In this document: in pieces, positions 26,658-34,738 of the stretch
How positions within the stretch are numbered: position 1 is the first letter of the stretch
Layout of the letters: every line of letters starts with the position of its first letter
NCBI GenBank assembly: GCA_009911195.1
Contig: QXWV01000053.1
Location: forward strand, 1-64,000
From: Lachnospiraceae bacterium
Lineage (GTDB): Bacteria; Bacillota; Clostridia; Lachnospirales; Lachnospiraceae
Reading direction: 5' to 3'
Length of the DNA: 64,000 bases
Position numbers and translations under genes: made by a program
Notes under the pieces: model-generated
Database searches by the model: none
What the model was told of the DNA's origin: nothing
Seen by the model: the letters and a program-made list of their open reading frames with translations, nothing else

Positions 26658-27201
26658 CCTTGCCACCTTCTTCCAAAGCCTTATCCGTAAAGCCTCCATC
26701 CTTTCCCCCGGTTCCGTATAAAATCCGTTCCTTCACCATTTCCCTTCCCCGACGCAGCCTGGTTTTCACCGTTCCTTCGCCTAGTTCCATAATCCGGGCA
26801 ATTTCTTTTATGGAATAATCCTCGTAATAAAATAAATACAACGGATTGCGGTAAGCCGCCGGGAGCGCCATCACATGCCATAATGTCTCATCCTCTTCCA
26901 CAAAAGGCAATTTGAAATGCTCCATCTCGCTCTCCGGCACTTCATCAAAAGCTACAGTCCTGGAAAACCATGCACTTTTTTGGATGTCATAGCAGATATT
27001 GATAACTACCCGGATAAACCATGCCTTTTCGTGGTTTTCATTATCAAAAACCGGTTCTGCCTTCAAATATCTGCAAAAAGCTTCCTGCACCACATCTTCG
27101 GCATCTGCCTTGCTTTTCATATTGGAAAAAGCAATGCGGTATAATATGTCCTTATATTTCTCAAACGGTGCCTCCGCTTCCTTTTCCTTGTTTCTCAGCA
27201 T
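26647..27201 (-). CDS. ECF-type RNA polymerase sigma factor
   Basis: A 184-residue sigma-70 family protein with region 2 at about residues 10-75 (FEKYKDILYRIAF, KADAEDVVQEAFCRYLK) and region 4 at about 110-165 (LPAAYRNPLYLFYYEDYSIKEIARIMELGEGTVKTRLRRGREMV is the family pattern in order: recognition-helix motif GEGTVKTRLRRGR). It directs polymerase to a specialised promoter set. The start follows GAGGGG. The upstream region holds an ECF-type promoter, so it probably activates its own operon, which includes three proteins of unknown function. Confidence 0.9.
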   Translation of the reverse strand: MLRNKEKEAEAPFEKYKDILYRIAFSNMKSKADAEDVVQEAFCRYLKAEPVFDNENHEKAWFIRVVINICYDIQKSAWFSRTVAFDEVPESEMEHFKLPFVEEDETLWHVMALPAAYRNPLYLFYYEDYSIKEIARIMELGEGTVKTRLRRGREMVKERILYGTGGKDGGFTDKALEEGGKDAD

Positions 27202-27305
27202 AGTAACCCCTCATCTTAAGACCGGCACAACCCATATTCATTGTATCGCAGCAATACTCTGTATGTGGCGTGCCGGTTTTAGCCATAATAGACTCTTATA
27301 CTTAC

Positions 27306-27334
27306 AATACGAATGATAACGCGGAAAAGTTTCA
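27306..27334 (-). promoter_or_regulatory. ECF-type promoter of the sigma operon
   Basis: On the minus strand TGAAAC (27329-27334) and CGTATT (27306-27311) are 17 bases apart, very close to the TGAAAC-N16/17-CGTA consensus known for Bacillus SigW-like factors. The transcript leader then contains an 8-bp stem, ACCGGCAC (27221-27228) with GTGCCGGT (27270-27277). Autoregulation by the encoded sigma factor is inferred. Confidence 0.65.
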
Positions 27335-27345
27335 GGGGGCGGTAA

Positions 27346-28992
27346 TCAATATGAAATTTTAATGCTTATCCCTTCTGTCAGCACCCCTTCCGTTCTCTTC
27401 ACCGGGAATTCCTGTTCTTCTGACAAGCATATCATATCTCCATCCCGCAGAACAGCATCGTTTTCCAGGACATGTTTCGCAACCTGATATAGCATTTCAT
27501 AAACCTCCAAATCCGGCCGCCTGCTGTCCAGGATTTCCATTTCATCCTTGCCGAACTGATTCATTCCACATGTATAAGCGCACACCCCATTTTCCGAATG
27601 TACAATTCCAAAGAAAACCCAGTCCAATACCGGAAGTATACCGGACTTTAGCCCTTCGGCCGTCTCTAGGTAAAATTCCCGCTTGAATACTGTATCGGAA
27701 GTATAGACCCCCAATGTATTATCCTGTTTTAAGAGCACCGCATTTACTTTTGTAAATAATTTTGCCGTCTCCACTCCATTTTTATCCGGATTTACAACCC
27801 CTACCAAAAGGTATGCCTGATGGCTTTCCACCACTTCCGGCGCATCCTTCCATCTCCAGTTATTGGCTGCCGCCTCTTCCAGCTCCTTTTCCTGGACCGG
27901 AATCGGAATCAGGCTTATAGCCACGGTCATTTTTCCCACATCGAAGGCCAGAACTGCTTTATTTTCACTCAGATAGGTGCTTTCATCTTCCTCTGGCAAA
28001 GGATAACTGATTCCCCATTCCTCTTCTAAATCTTTGCGGAACTGCTCCTCACTCCATTTTGCAGAAGACAGCAGCAGAAACCCTGCACAGGAGCTGTTAT
28101 CCGTAGCCACTTCTTCCTCTTCTGCTTCTACCCCGTTCTCCCCCATAAAAATATCAATGACCATCCGAGACGGCTTCACTAATGCATTCCTGTAACTGCA
28201 TGTCCATTGGATTCCTTCCACCAATTCACCATCATCAATGCTGTCAATAGTATCCCCTTCCTTAATAGGATTATTATTTTTAAAGATATATGATGCTAAA
28301 TTATAAGCATAGCTGATTATCCATCCCGGTTCGATTCCCTGGAAATGATACTGCAAATCGGGCAGCAGCAGCGTGCCCATCCCCAGTGTATCCACTACCA
28401 TGCTATCCCCTTCCCCCAAATAGAAGAATCTAGTGTTAACAGCAAAATAGATAAACCTTTCTTCCCGGGGCACTTCATGATTCCTTATTTCAGATGCCTT
28501 AATTAGTTTGCCAGAATTCATGAAATATACCGCCTCACAGCCCGGAAAGATTTCTACCAGCGCTTCCATATAGTCCATAAGCATATCTGCCCTGTCTCGA
28601 GCCTGCAATGTGGCCGCCATTTCGTCATAAGCTACCATCTGATACCGGCACTTTTCCAATATCTCATCCCTGTCCGCCAAACAACTCCACATTTGCCTTC
28701 TTGCTTTCTCCCCAATCATCTCCTGCCGGAAACATCCGCATCCGCTAATCATCAGCTTCGGGAAAACGGACGCCCCTTTAAACATTGCCGGATATTTCTT
28801 CACCGCAAACCCGGACAATTCCTCTCCGCAGCAAAGGCAGTCCGTATCTCCCAGATATTTTTTCATCACCTCGGACATCTTCTCCCTTTGTGCCATTTTG
28901 CACTCTTCCTTCATCAGGAGCATCATCATAAACGCTTCTCCCGGGCGTGCTTCTTCTTCCATTCTTTTTTGTATTATTTTTTTATCATCCAT
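27346..28992 (-). CDS. DUF4261-type protein, apparently two modules
   Basis: A 548-residue cytoplasmic protein. The C-terminal part (about residues 330-548) matches my recollection of DUF4261: FDVGKMTVAISLIPIPV, GVYTSDTVFKREFY, LPVLDWVFFGIVHSENGV and a final TEGISIKISY. The first half (about 110-300) carries a related-looking block with FPGCEAVYFMNSGKLI, VDTLGMGTLLLPDLQYHF and IQWTCSYRNALVKPSRMVI. The N-terminal 80 residues contain CLCCGEELSG and GCGCF, possibly a metal site. Function unknown. GGAGG eight bases before the ATG at 28992 sets the start. It is single-gene and ends just before the sigma promoter. Confidence 0.72.
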   Translation of the reverse strand: MDDKKIIQKRMEEEARPGEAFMMMLLMKEECKMAQREKMSEVMKKYLGDTDCLCCGEELSGFAVKKYPAMFKGASVFPKLMISGCGCFRQEMIGEKARRQMWSCLADRDEILEKCRYQMVAYDEMAATLQARDRADMLMDYMEALVEIFPGCEAVYFMNSGKLIKASEIRNHEVPREERFIYFAVNTRFFYLGEGDSMVVDTLGMGTLLLPDLQYHFQGIEPGWIISYAYNLASYIFKNNNPIKEGDTIDSIDDGELVEGIQWTCSYRNALVKPSRMVIDIFMGENGVEAEEEEVATDNSSCAGFLLLSSAKWSEEQFRKDLEEEWGISYPLPEEDESTYLSENKAVLAFDVGKMTVAISLIPIPVQEKELEEAAANNWRWKDAPEVVESHQAYLLVGVVNPDKNGVETAKLFTKVNAVLLKQDNTLGVYTSDTVFKREFYLETAEGLKSGILPVLDWVFFGIVHSENGVCAYTCGMNQFGKDEMEILDSRRPDLEVYEMLYQVAKHVLENDAVLRDGDMICLSEEQEFPVKRTEGVLTEGISIKISY

Positions 28993-29027
28993 TTTTCTGG
29001 CCTCCACATTTCTTCGTTGTTTCTTCT

Positions 29028-29056
29028 ATTGTACCAAGGGTTGGCGGATATTACAA
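29028..29056 (-). promoter_or_regulatory. Promoter of the DUF4261-type gene
   Basis: On the minus strand TTGTAA (29051-29056) and the extended TG-G-TACAAT (29028-29036) are 17 bases apart, about 35 bp before the start. The remaining gap up to the araD terminator (29057-29263) is T-rich and shows no gene. Confidence 0.55.
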
Positions 29057-29263
29057 TAAATTAGTTTACAAATAAATGTGGTCGAGACAAATTTTTACAT
29101 TTTCTTTCCATTTTTCCGCTGTTTTACGGCCTTTTTTTCTTTTTTTATTCATATGCACCTGCCTTTGGTTTCTATTTTTCCCTTCACTGAACCGTTATAC
29201 AATACTCTTTATTTACATATTTTAGTTGTTAATATTGTTTTTTTCCTCACAGCAAATACATTT

Positions 29264-29309
29264 TAAAAAGGCGTTCCGAAAACCAGTCTACTGACTCCCG
29301 GAACGCCTT
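29264..29309 (-). terminator. Intrinsic terminator of the arabinose operon
   Basis: AAGGCGTTCCG and CGGAACGCCTT (29268-29278 with 29299-29309) form an 11-bp stem with a 20-base loop, followed on the minus strand by a run of T residues. It lies 19 bp past the araD stop. Confidence 0.88.
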
Positions 29310-29327
29310 CTTCATACTAATTCCTAT

Positions 29328-30017
29328 TTATTTCTGGCCATAATAAGCATTTTCGCCATGTTTCCTGTAATAGTGCTTATCCTGCAATTCCTGCGGGGCA
29401 GGAGCCACTTTAGGCTGAATCATTTCGCATCTTGCGGCCATTTTAGCCACTTCTTCCAATACCACTGCATTGTGCACGGCCTCATGGGCATCCTTACCCC
29501 AGGTAAAAGGCCCGTGGTTCTTGCAAAGTACTGCCGGTACCGCTTCATAATCTTTATCCGTAAAATAATCCGCTATTAGAAGCCCTGTATTTTTTTCGTA
29601 AGCCCCTTCTATCTCTTCTTTGGTCAGACATCGCAAACAGGGAATTTCCCCATACATATAATCCGCATGTGTTGTGCCATAGCAGGGAATCCCCCTTCCG
29701 GCCTGCGCCCAACTGGTCGCCCAGGAGGAATGGGTATGTACGATTCCCCCTATTTTGGGGAATGCCTTATATAGTTCCAAATGGGTGGGCGTATCGGAGG
29801 AAGGGTTATACTTGCCTTCCACTTTATTCCCTTCCAAATCCATAACCACCATGTCTTCCGGTGTCAGCTTGTCATAATCCACACCGCTGGGTTTGATTAC
29901 AAATAAGCCCTTTTCCCTGTCAATACCGCTCACATTCCCCCATGTAAAGGTCACAAGACCATATTGGGGGAGCTGCATGTTCGCTTCGTATACTTCCTTT
30001 TTTAACTGCTCTAGCAT
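29328..30017 (-). CDS. araD: L-ribulose-5-phosphate 4-epimerase
   Basis: A 229-residue class II aldolase-type epimerase. It has the family's N-terminal TFTWGNVSG, the phosphate-binding [10 protein letters not shown], zinc ligands in [13 protein letters not shown] (near residue 95) and the third in [10 protein letters not shown] (near 170). The length equals that of E. coli AraD (231). It interconverts L-ribulose 5-phosphate and D-xylulose 5-phosphate, the last step of arabinose entry into the pentose phosphate pathway. It is the last gene of the ara operon; GAGGAG precedes the start. Confidence 0.95.
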   Translation of the reverse strand: MLEQLKKEVYEANMQLPQYGLVTFTWGNVSGIDREKGLFVIKPSGVDYDKLTPEDMVVMDLEGNKVEGKYNPSSDTPTHLELYKAFPKIGGIVHTHSSWATSWAQAGRGIPCYGTTHADYMYGEIPCLRCLTKEEIEGAYEKNTGLLIADYFTDKDYEAVPAVLCKNHGPFTWGKDAHEAVHNAVVLEEVAKMAARCEMIQPKVAPAPQELQDKHYYRKHGENAYYGQK

Positions 30018-30032
30018 CGCTCTTCTCCTCGT

Positions 30033-30055
30033 CTGTCCTCTGTCCTTTCGGACAG
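30033..30055 (-). promoter_or_regulatory. Tandem-repeat hairpin leader before araD
   Basis: On the minus strand CTGTCC-GAAA-GGACAG forms a 6-bp GAAA-tetraloop hairpin and is followed after one base by a second GGACAG and then ACGAGGAG, the ribosome site. The first strand can pair with either copy, so two alternative folds exist next to the translation start. Confidence 0.4.
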
Positions 30056-30107
30056 GGCATTCTCATGATTCCGGTTTTATGGTTCTGTTTCACTATTTAT
30101 TATTATA

Positions 30108-31706
30108 CTACTTACAGCCCATATTTTCCACTGCCGCTTTTTCGATGGGGAATCCAGCCATATATTGTTTAATAAAGGCATCGAATCCGGCCACATCTTC
30201 CGGCACTGGCTCCATCTTGCTTCCTTTGTTTCCGGCAAATACACTTTCGTTCAGATAATGGGATAAATTTTCCCCCTCCGCCTTGTTCTTCATATATGCG
30301 GCCAACACTGCAATACCCCATGCGCCGCCTTCCCCCGCCGTCTCCATCACGGATACCGGGGCATCCATAGCCGCTGCCAATATTCCCTGGCCCACGCCTT
30401 TTGTCTTAAACAGTCCGCCATGCCCGAAAATCTCGTCAGCCTGCACTTTCTCTTCTTTAAATAAAATATCCAGCCCAATCTTAAGTGTTGCAAGCGAGGA
30501 ATATAGGTGTGTGCGCATGAAGTTGGCCAATGTAAATTTACAGTCGATATCACGTACAAACAACGGACGCCCTTCTTCAAACCCTGTCACCGGCTCCCCT
30601 GAGAAATAGCAGTAGGATAGTAGCCCGCCGCAGTCTTTATCGCCTTCCAGAGCCTTGTTGTACAACGTTCCGAACAGCTTGTTCATATCCACTTCCATTC
30701 CCATAGTTACCATAAATTCTTTGAAAATATTTACCCATGCGTTCAAATCCGAAGTACAGTTATTGCAATGAACCATACCCACCAGACTTCCGTCCGGCGT
30801 AGTCACAAGGTCTATTTCCGGATACACTTTGGAAAGTTCTTTTTCCAAGACAATCATAGCAAATACACTTGTTCCCGCCGATACATTGCCCGTGCGCACA
30901 GCCACGCTGTTTGTAGCTGCCATGCCTGTTCCTGCATCGCCTTCCGGCGGACATACCGGGATGCCCTCTTTTAACTTGCCGGAAACATCCAGAAGCTTTG
31001 CACCTTCTTTCGTCAATTTCCCCGCATCTTCACCGGCAACCAACACCTTTGGCAGAATCTCCCGCAGTTTCCAGGGATAATTTTCCCCTGCCACCAGCTC
31101 GTCGAACTGCTCTATCATCCTGGCATAAAAGTCCTTGGTGTCCGTATCGATGGGGAACATTCCGGATGCATCCCCTACGCCGAGCACTTTTTCCCCTGTC
31201 AGCTTCCAATGGACATACCCCGCCAACGTAGTCAAAAAATCAATGTCCTTCACGTGCTCTTCTTTATTTATAATCGCCTGCCTTAAATGGGCGATGCTCC
31301 ACCTCTGGGGGATATTGTACTTGAAAATCCCTGTCAGTTCTTCCGCTGCTTCCCCGGTAATCGTATTCCTCCATGTACGGAAAGGAACTAAAAGCTCGCC
31401 GCTTTTATCAAATGGCATATATCCATGCATCATTGCGCTAAAACCGATACTGCCTACCGTTTCCAGGGCAACCCCGTATTTCTTTTCCACATCTTCTGCC
31501 AGCCTGCGGTAGCTTTCCTGCAGCCCTTTCCAAACCATATCCAGGCTATATGTCCAAATATTATTCTCATATTGGTTTTCCCATTCAAAATCACCGGATG
31601 CAAGAGGGGAATGGTCTTCCCCAATCAACACTGCTTTAATTCTTGTAGACCCTAGCTCAATACCTAATGCTGTCCTGCCATTTATAACCATTTCTTTTCT
31701 GTCCAT
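30108..31706 (-). CDS. araB: FGGY carbohydrate kinase, probable ribulokinase
   Basis: A 532-residue FGGY-family sugar kinase with [18 protein letters not shown] at the N-terminus (ATP loop), [20 protein letters not shown] near residue 245 and the C-terminal [20 protein letters not shown] near residue 435. Located between araA and araD, it most likely phosphorylates L-ribulose; it belongs to a clostridial subgroup often labelled xylulokinase, so substrate rests on context. The frame begins at 31718 inside the leader motif, but GAGG six bases upstream points to the ATG at 31706. Confidence 0.88.
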   Translation of the reverse strand: MDRKEMVINGRTALGIELGSTRIKAVLIGEDHSPLASGDFEWENQYENNIWTYSLDMVWKGLQESYRRLAEDVEKKYGVALETVGSIGFSAMMHGYMPFDKSGELLVPFRTWRNTITGEAAEELTGIFKYNIPQRWSIAHLRQAIINKEEHVKDIDFLTTLAGYVHWKLTGEKVLGVGDASGMFPIDTDTKDFYARMIEQFDELVAGENYPWKLREILPKVLVAGEDAGKLTKEGAKLLDVSGKLKEGIPVCPPEGDAGTGMAATNSVAVRTGNVSAGTSVFAMIVLEKELSKVYPEIDLVTTPDGSLVGMVHCNNCTSDLNAWVNIFKEFMVTMGMEVDMNKLFGTLYNKALEGDKDCGGLLSYCYFSGEPVTGFEEGRPLFVRDIDCKFTLANFMRTHLYSSLATLKIGLDILFKEEKVQADEIFGHGGLFKTKGVGQGILAAAMDAPVSVMETAGEGGAWGIAVLAAYMKNKAEGENLSHYLNESVFAGNKGSKMEPVPEDVAGFDAFIKQYMAGFPIEKAAVENMGCK

Positions 31707-31711
31707 TGCCA

Positions 31712-31821
31712 TCCTCATTTCTGTGCGGCTTTTTCGCTATACCTTCTCTGACCCTTTCTTTTGGCCAGACATCATCTTTAAATCTACCGGGTTTGCAATG
31801 CCGCACTTCTTACAAGCCCGG
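31712..31821 (-). promoter_or_regulatory. Intercistronic pseudoknot leader, copy 3
   Basis: On the minus strand CCGGGCTTGTAA (31810-31821) pairs with TTGCAAACCCGG (31787-31798), a 12-bp stem with one mismatch and an 11-base loop. The loop segment GTGCGGC (31800-31806) is perfectly complementary to GCCGCAC (31723-31729), which directly precedes AGAAATGAGG and araB. The connecting loop is 57 bases. Sequence similarity to the other copies is limited to GYTTG, CGGCAT, CAAAC and AGAAATGAGG. Confidence 0.65.
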
Positions 31822-31828
31822 CAAAGCT

Positions 31829-33324
31829 TTAGCGGAATGCAAGCCCATTCCATCTAAGCTCATTCTTGAAGTTCCTGATTGTTGTCTCATTGTCGATTAC
31901 CACACTTTCAATGCCCATAGCGGCCGCCCAGTCAACCATCTGGTCCACGCTTAGGTCATAAGAGAATGCCGTATGATGTGCACCCCCTGCCAGAATCCAC
32001 GCTTCTGCACCGGTTTTCAGGTTGGGCTGCGGTGTCCAGAAGGCAGTAGCAACCGGAAGCTTCGGCATGGGCTTTTCCACTTTCTTGCAATCTACTGCAT
32101 TGATAATCAGACGGAAACGGTTGCCCAGGTCAATCAGGGATGTAGCCACTGCCGGACCAGTCTTGGAAGTAAATACAAGTCGTGCCGGGGCCTCCCTGTC
32201 GCCCATGGTGAGGGGGTTTACTTTAATACCGATTTTCCCTTCCGCAATTGTAGGGCATACTTCCAGCATATGAGCCTGAAGGATTCCTTCCTTTCCCGGA
32301 ACTAAATTGTATGTATAATCTTCCATGAAAGAGGTTCCTTTCGCATCTTTCATACCGGAAGTCATGATTTTCATAAGGCGCACCATTGCGGCCGTTTTCC
32401 AGTCCCCTTCGCCGCCAAAGCCATAGCCTTTTTCCATCAGCCTCTGGATGGCAAGGCCAGGAAGCTGCTGCAAAGAGCCTAAATCGCCGAAGTGGGTAAC
32501 GATTGCCTGGTAATTTTTCTCCTCCAGGAACTTTTCAAAACCGATTTCAATCCCGGCCTGGACAGCCACATGTTTTCTGAATTCCCCCTCATCCCTTCCT
32601 TCCAGAAGAATATCATATTGGGAATAATATTCGTCCACAAGGGCATTGATATCCCCTTCCGATACATCCTTTACATATTCCGCGATTTCATTCACAGGAT
32701 ATGCATCGATTTCCCAACCGAATTTAATCTGCGCTTCCACTTTATCCCCTTCCGTTACGCCACATTCCTCATGTTGTCCGCAATACGGCAGACACGGATA
32801 TGGGAAGACTCCATAATTCCGATAGCCGTGCGCATCCAGCCCGCAATCTCCTGCTGCACTCCGCTATCGTTCCAATGCCCGACAATAATCTTTCTTTCAA
32901 TTCCCATACGGCTTACGATGTGGCCATATTCCCTATCTCCATGCGCAGACTGGTTCTCGTTCATGAAATCCATGTCAATGGTATCATAAGGAATTTCTTC
33001 GTTAAACTGTGTATGTAAATGAAGCAGTGGCTTTCTATACTCCTGTAAACCTAAAATCCATGACTTCGCCGGGGAAAAAGTATGCATCCATGTAATAACC
33101 CCTGCACAATCCTCGTCGCCGTTTGCTTCGTTAAATGTTTTCCTAATCAGTTCATTGGTAATCAACGTGGGTTTCCATATTACTTCAAAGGGCAGCACGC
33201 CGCTTTTATTCAGGTTATCCACGATAATCCTTGAATGCTCTGCCACATTTGCCAGGCACTCATCCCCATATAAATCCTGTGACCCGGTACAAAACCAAAA
33301 CTTATAATCCCTTCCTGTTTTCAT
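31829..33324 (-). pseudogene. araA: L-arabinose isomerase, broken by a 1-base frameshift
   Basis: Two adjacent frames together give a full AraA. Residues 1-189 (33324 down to 32755) end ADNMRNVA-stop, and the next frame resumes at 32756 region with VTEGDKVEAQIKFGW, which normally continues NVAV. Restoring one base in GTGGCGTAACG (most simply GCGGTAACG) yields an intact 498-codon gene, the normal length. The C-terminal part keeps THFGDLGSLQQLPG, GFGGEGDWKTAA and GGAHHTAFS. AraA converts L-arabinose to L-ribulose. The neighbours araB and araD are intact, so a sequencing error or a very recent mutation is likely. AGGAGG lies six bases before the start. Confidence 0.9.
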
Positions 33325-33363
33325 TGTTAACCTCCTGATTCTAGTTTCGCAGTTTATATATCT

Positions 33364-33393
33364 ATTGTATTTCTTCTATTGTAAACTTGTCAA
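33364..33393 (-). promoter_or_regulatory. Promoter of the arabinose operon
   Basis: On the minus strand the consensus TTGACA (33388-33393) and TACAAT (33364-33369) are 18 bases apart, 40 bp before araA. Confidence 0.72.
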
Positions 33394-33428
33394 TATTTAT
33401 CCTTCAAAAAATGATACAATTTTAAAAT

Positions 33429-33457
33429 AGTTGTATTCTGATTGCAATAGTACAACT
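33429..33457. promoter_or_regulatory. Inverted repeat upstream of ara promoter
   Basis: AGTTGTA (33429-33435) and TACAACT (33451-33457) form an inverted repeat with a 15-base spacer, centred about 50 bp upstream of the -35 box. The half-site TTGTA also occurs in Bacillus AraR operators, so an arabinose regulator may bind here; this is inference. Confidence 0.35.
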
Positions 33458-33909
33458 TATTTTTCGTCCATCATATTTTCCAAATATCCTCTATCCCATA
33501 AAAGGATTTTCAGCTTTTTAGCTGCCTGTACCGCAGGGGCAGTAAAATATTGGTTTGTCATAACCGCACCAACCATACGGTCATAATAATCCCTGCCAGC
33601 ATAAGCTTCCTGCACCGCTTTTACCCCTACCGTGTCCGTATAGCATTTACACTGCACCGCATAAGTCACCCCATCCTTTTCTGCCAATATATCGATGCCA
33701 TAATCCCCGCTCCCCTTCGTAACTTCCACCTCCAAAAAGCCGCTTTCCTTCAAAAGTTCCGCGCAGAAATATTCAAAGTCATGCCCCTCCATATCATCCA
33801 TAAACTTGTATTTTCTCTTTCTCCGCGCATAAACCACCGCTATTGCCCCGCATACTCCTGCCAAAAGCACTATAATACAAATAACTGCTATAAGTTCCCT
33901 ATATTCCAT
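33457..33909 (-). CDS. Membrane-anchored Mrr-like restriction endonuclease domain protein
   Basis: A 150-residue protein with one N-terminal transmembrane helix (about residues 6-27, followed by RRKRK) and an Mrr-type PD-(D/E)xK nuclease domain. The domain shows HDFEYFCAELLKESGF, then GSGDYGIDILAEKDG with the metal-binding Asp and AVQCKCY with the QxK motif near residue 88. Such small anchored Mrr proteins are common in Firmicutes; their role in DNA degradation or defence is not established. AAGGAG seven bases upstream sets the ATG at 33909. It stands alone before the ara operon. Confidence 0.85.
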   Translation of the reverse strand: MEYRELIAVICIIVLLAGVCGAIAVVYARRKRKYKFMDDMEGHDFEYFCAELLKESGFLEVEVTKGSGDYGIDILAEKDGVTYAVQCKCYTDTVGVKAVQEAYAGRDYYDRMVGAVMTNQYFTAPAVQAAKKLKILLWDRGYLENMMDEK

Positions 33910-34094
33910 ATCTTTTCTCCTTTCGTATATTTTCGCATCTCTCTTTTCACTTTTCCACATTTATCTTTTGTATTTTTATTTTCATATAATTTTCTGTTGC
34001 ATCCCCAACGTTCATACTATAAAATATAAAAGTACATAATTTTTGCACATATAATTAACTATACATTATCACTTTTTATATATGGAGGGGAGCC

Positions 34095-34514
34095 ATGTTT
34101 GATTTTAAGTTTGATTGGTGTAAAGAAATGGAAACCGGTGTTTCAATTATAGATGCCCAGCATCAGGAATTATTCCGTATTGGACGCGATTTGGAACAAT
34201 TAATTTTCCGTGGCAGAAATGCCACAAGCCAGGAGCTGCTGAATCTTATCTGTGAATTGAGGGAATATATCTCTTATCATTTCTATACGGAGGAAGATTT
34301 GATGGCAACACATAATTATCCCTTGACCGCCCAGCATATCATTTCCCACAATAAATTCAGAGCCAATATTGTTGATATAAACCTTCCTTTATTGGGAAGG
34401 CATCCAGAGCAAGTTCTTCCTCAAATTAAGGAAAGTTTACAGGATTTCCTATTTAACCACGTATTGACGGAAGATAGGGAATTGGGCGTTTATATTTTAA
34501 AGCTGGCATCCTGA
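34095..34514 (+). CDS. Bacteriohemerythrin
   Basis: A 139-residue hemerythrin-like protein with all iron ligands in order: DAQHQELFRI (His near 23), YHFYTEEDLM (His and Glu near 56-60), HIISHNKF (His near 76-80) and NHVLTEDRE (His and Asp near 119-124). It carries a di-iron oxygen-binding site and may store, sense or scavenge oxygen in this anaerobe. GGAGGGGAGCC precedes the ATG. It is a single gene, divergent from the Mrr-like gene across an AT-rich 185-bp region. Confidence 0.93.
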   Translation: MFDFKFDWCKEMETGVSIIDAQHQELFRIGRDLEQLIFRGRNATSQELLNLICELREYISYHFYTEEDLMATHNYPLTAQHIISHNKFRANIVDINLPLLGRHPEQVLPQIKESLQDFLFNHVLTEDRELGVYILKLAS

Positions 34515-34610
34515 TGCCCTCCCCACCAATATAACGCCATTGGCTTCTTTGCATAATATTATCCGCTAAAAATTTCCATATAGCGGAAATCTATATTTTA
34601 TCAAAAAACT

Positions 34611-34696
34611 GCTACAAAATTAGCAATTCCACAATATATGCCTGAATCCATAAATACCCATTCCATATATTGTTGGAATATGCTATTTTGCAACAG
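34611..34696. repeat. Long imperfect inverted repeat
   Basis: The arms 34611-34640 and 34664-34696 pair over about 30 bp with few mismatches (core ATTCCACAATATATG with CATATATTGTTGGAAT), around a 23-base loop. It lies between convergent hemerythrin and ATPase genes. A smaller stem, CCGCTA with TAGCGG, is at 34563-34586. It may terminate transcription from both sides or be a relic of a small mobile element; no target duplication was seen. Confidence 0.55.
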
Positions 34697-34738
34697 CCTT
34701 TCATTATTTCCAATTGATTACATCTTACAGTGCTTCCA

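Noticed and set aside
32755-32760. Programmed ribosomal frameshift in araA
   Set aside because: No slippery heptamer, stimulatory Shine-Dalgarno or downstream pseudoknot was found; a simple base loss is the better explanation.
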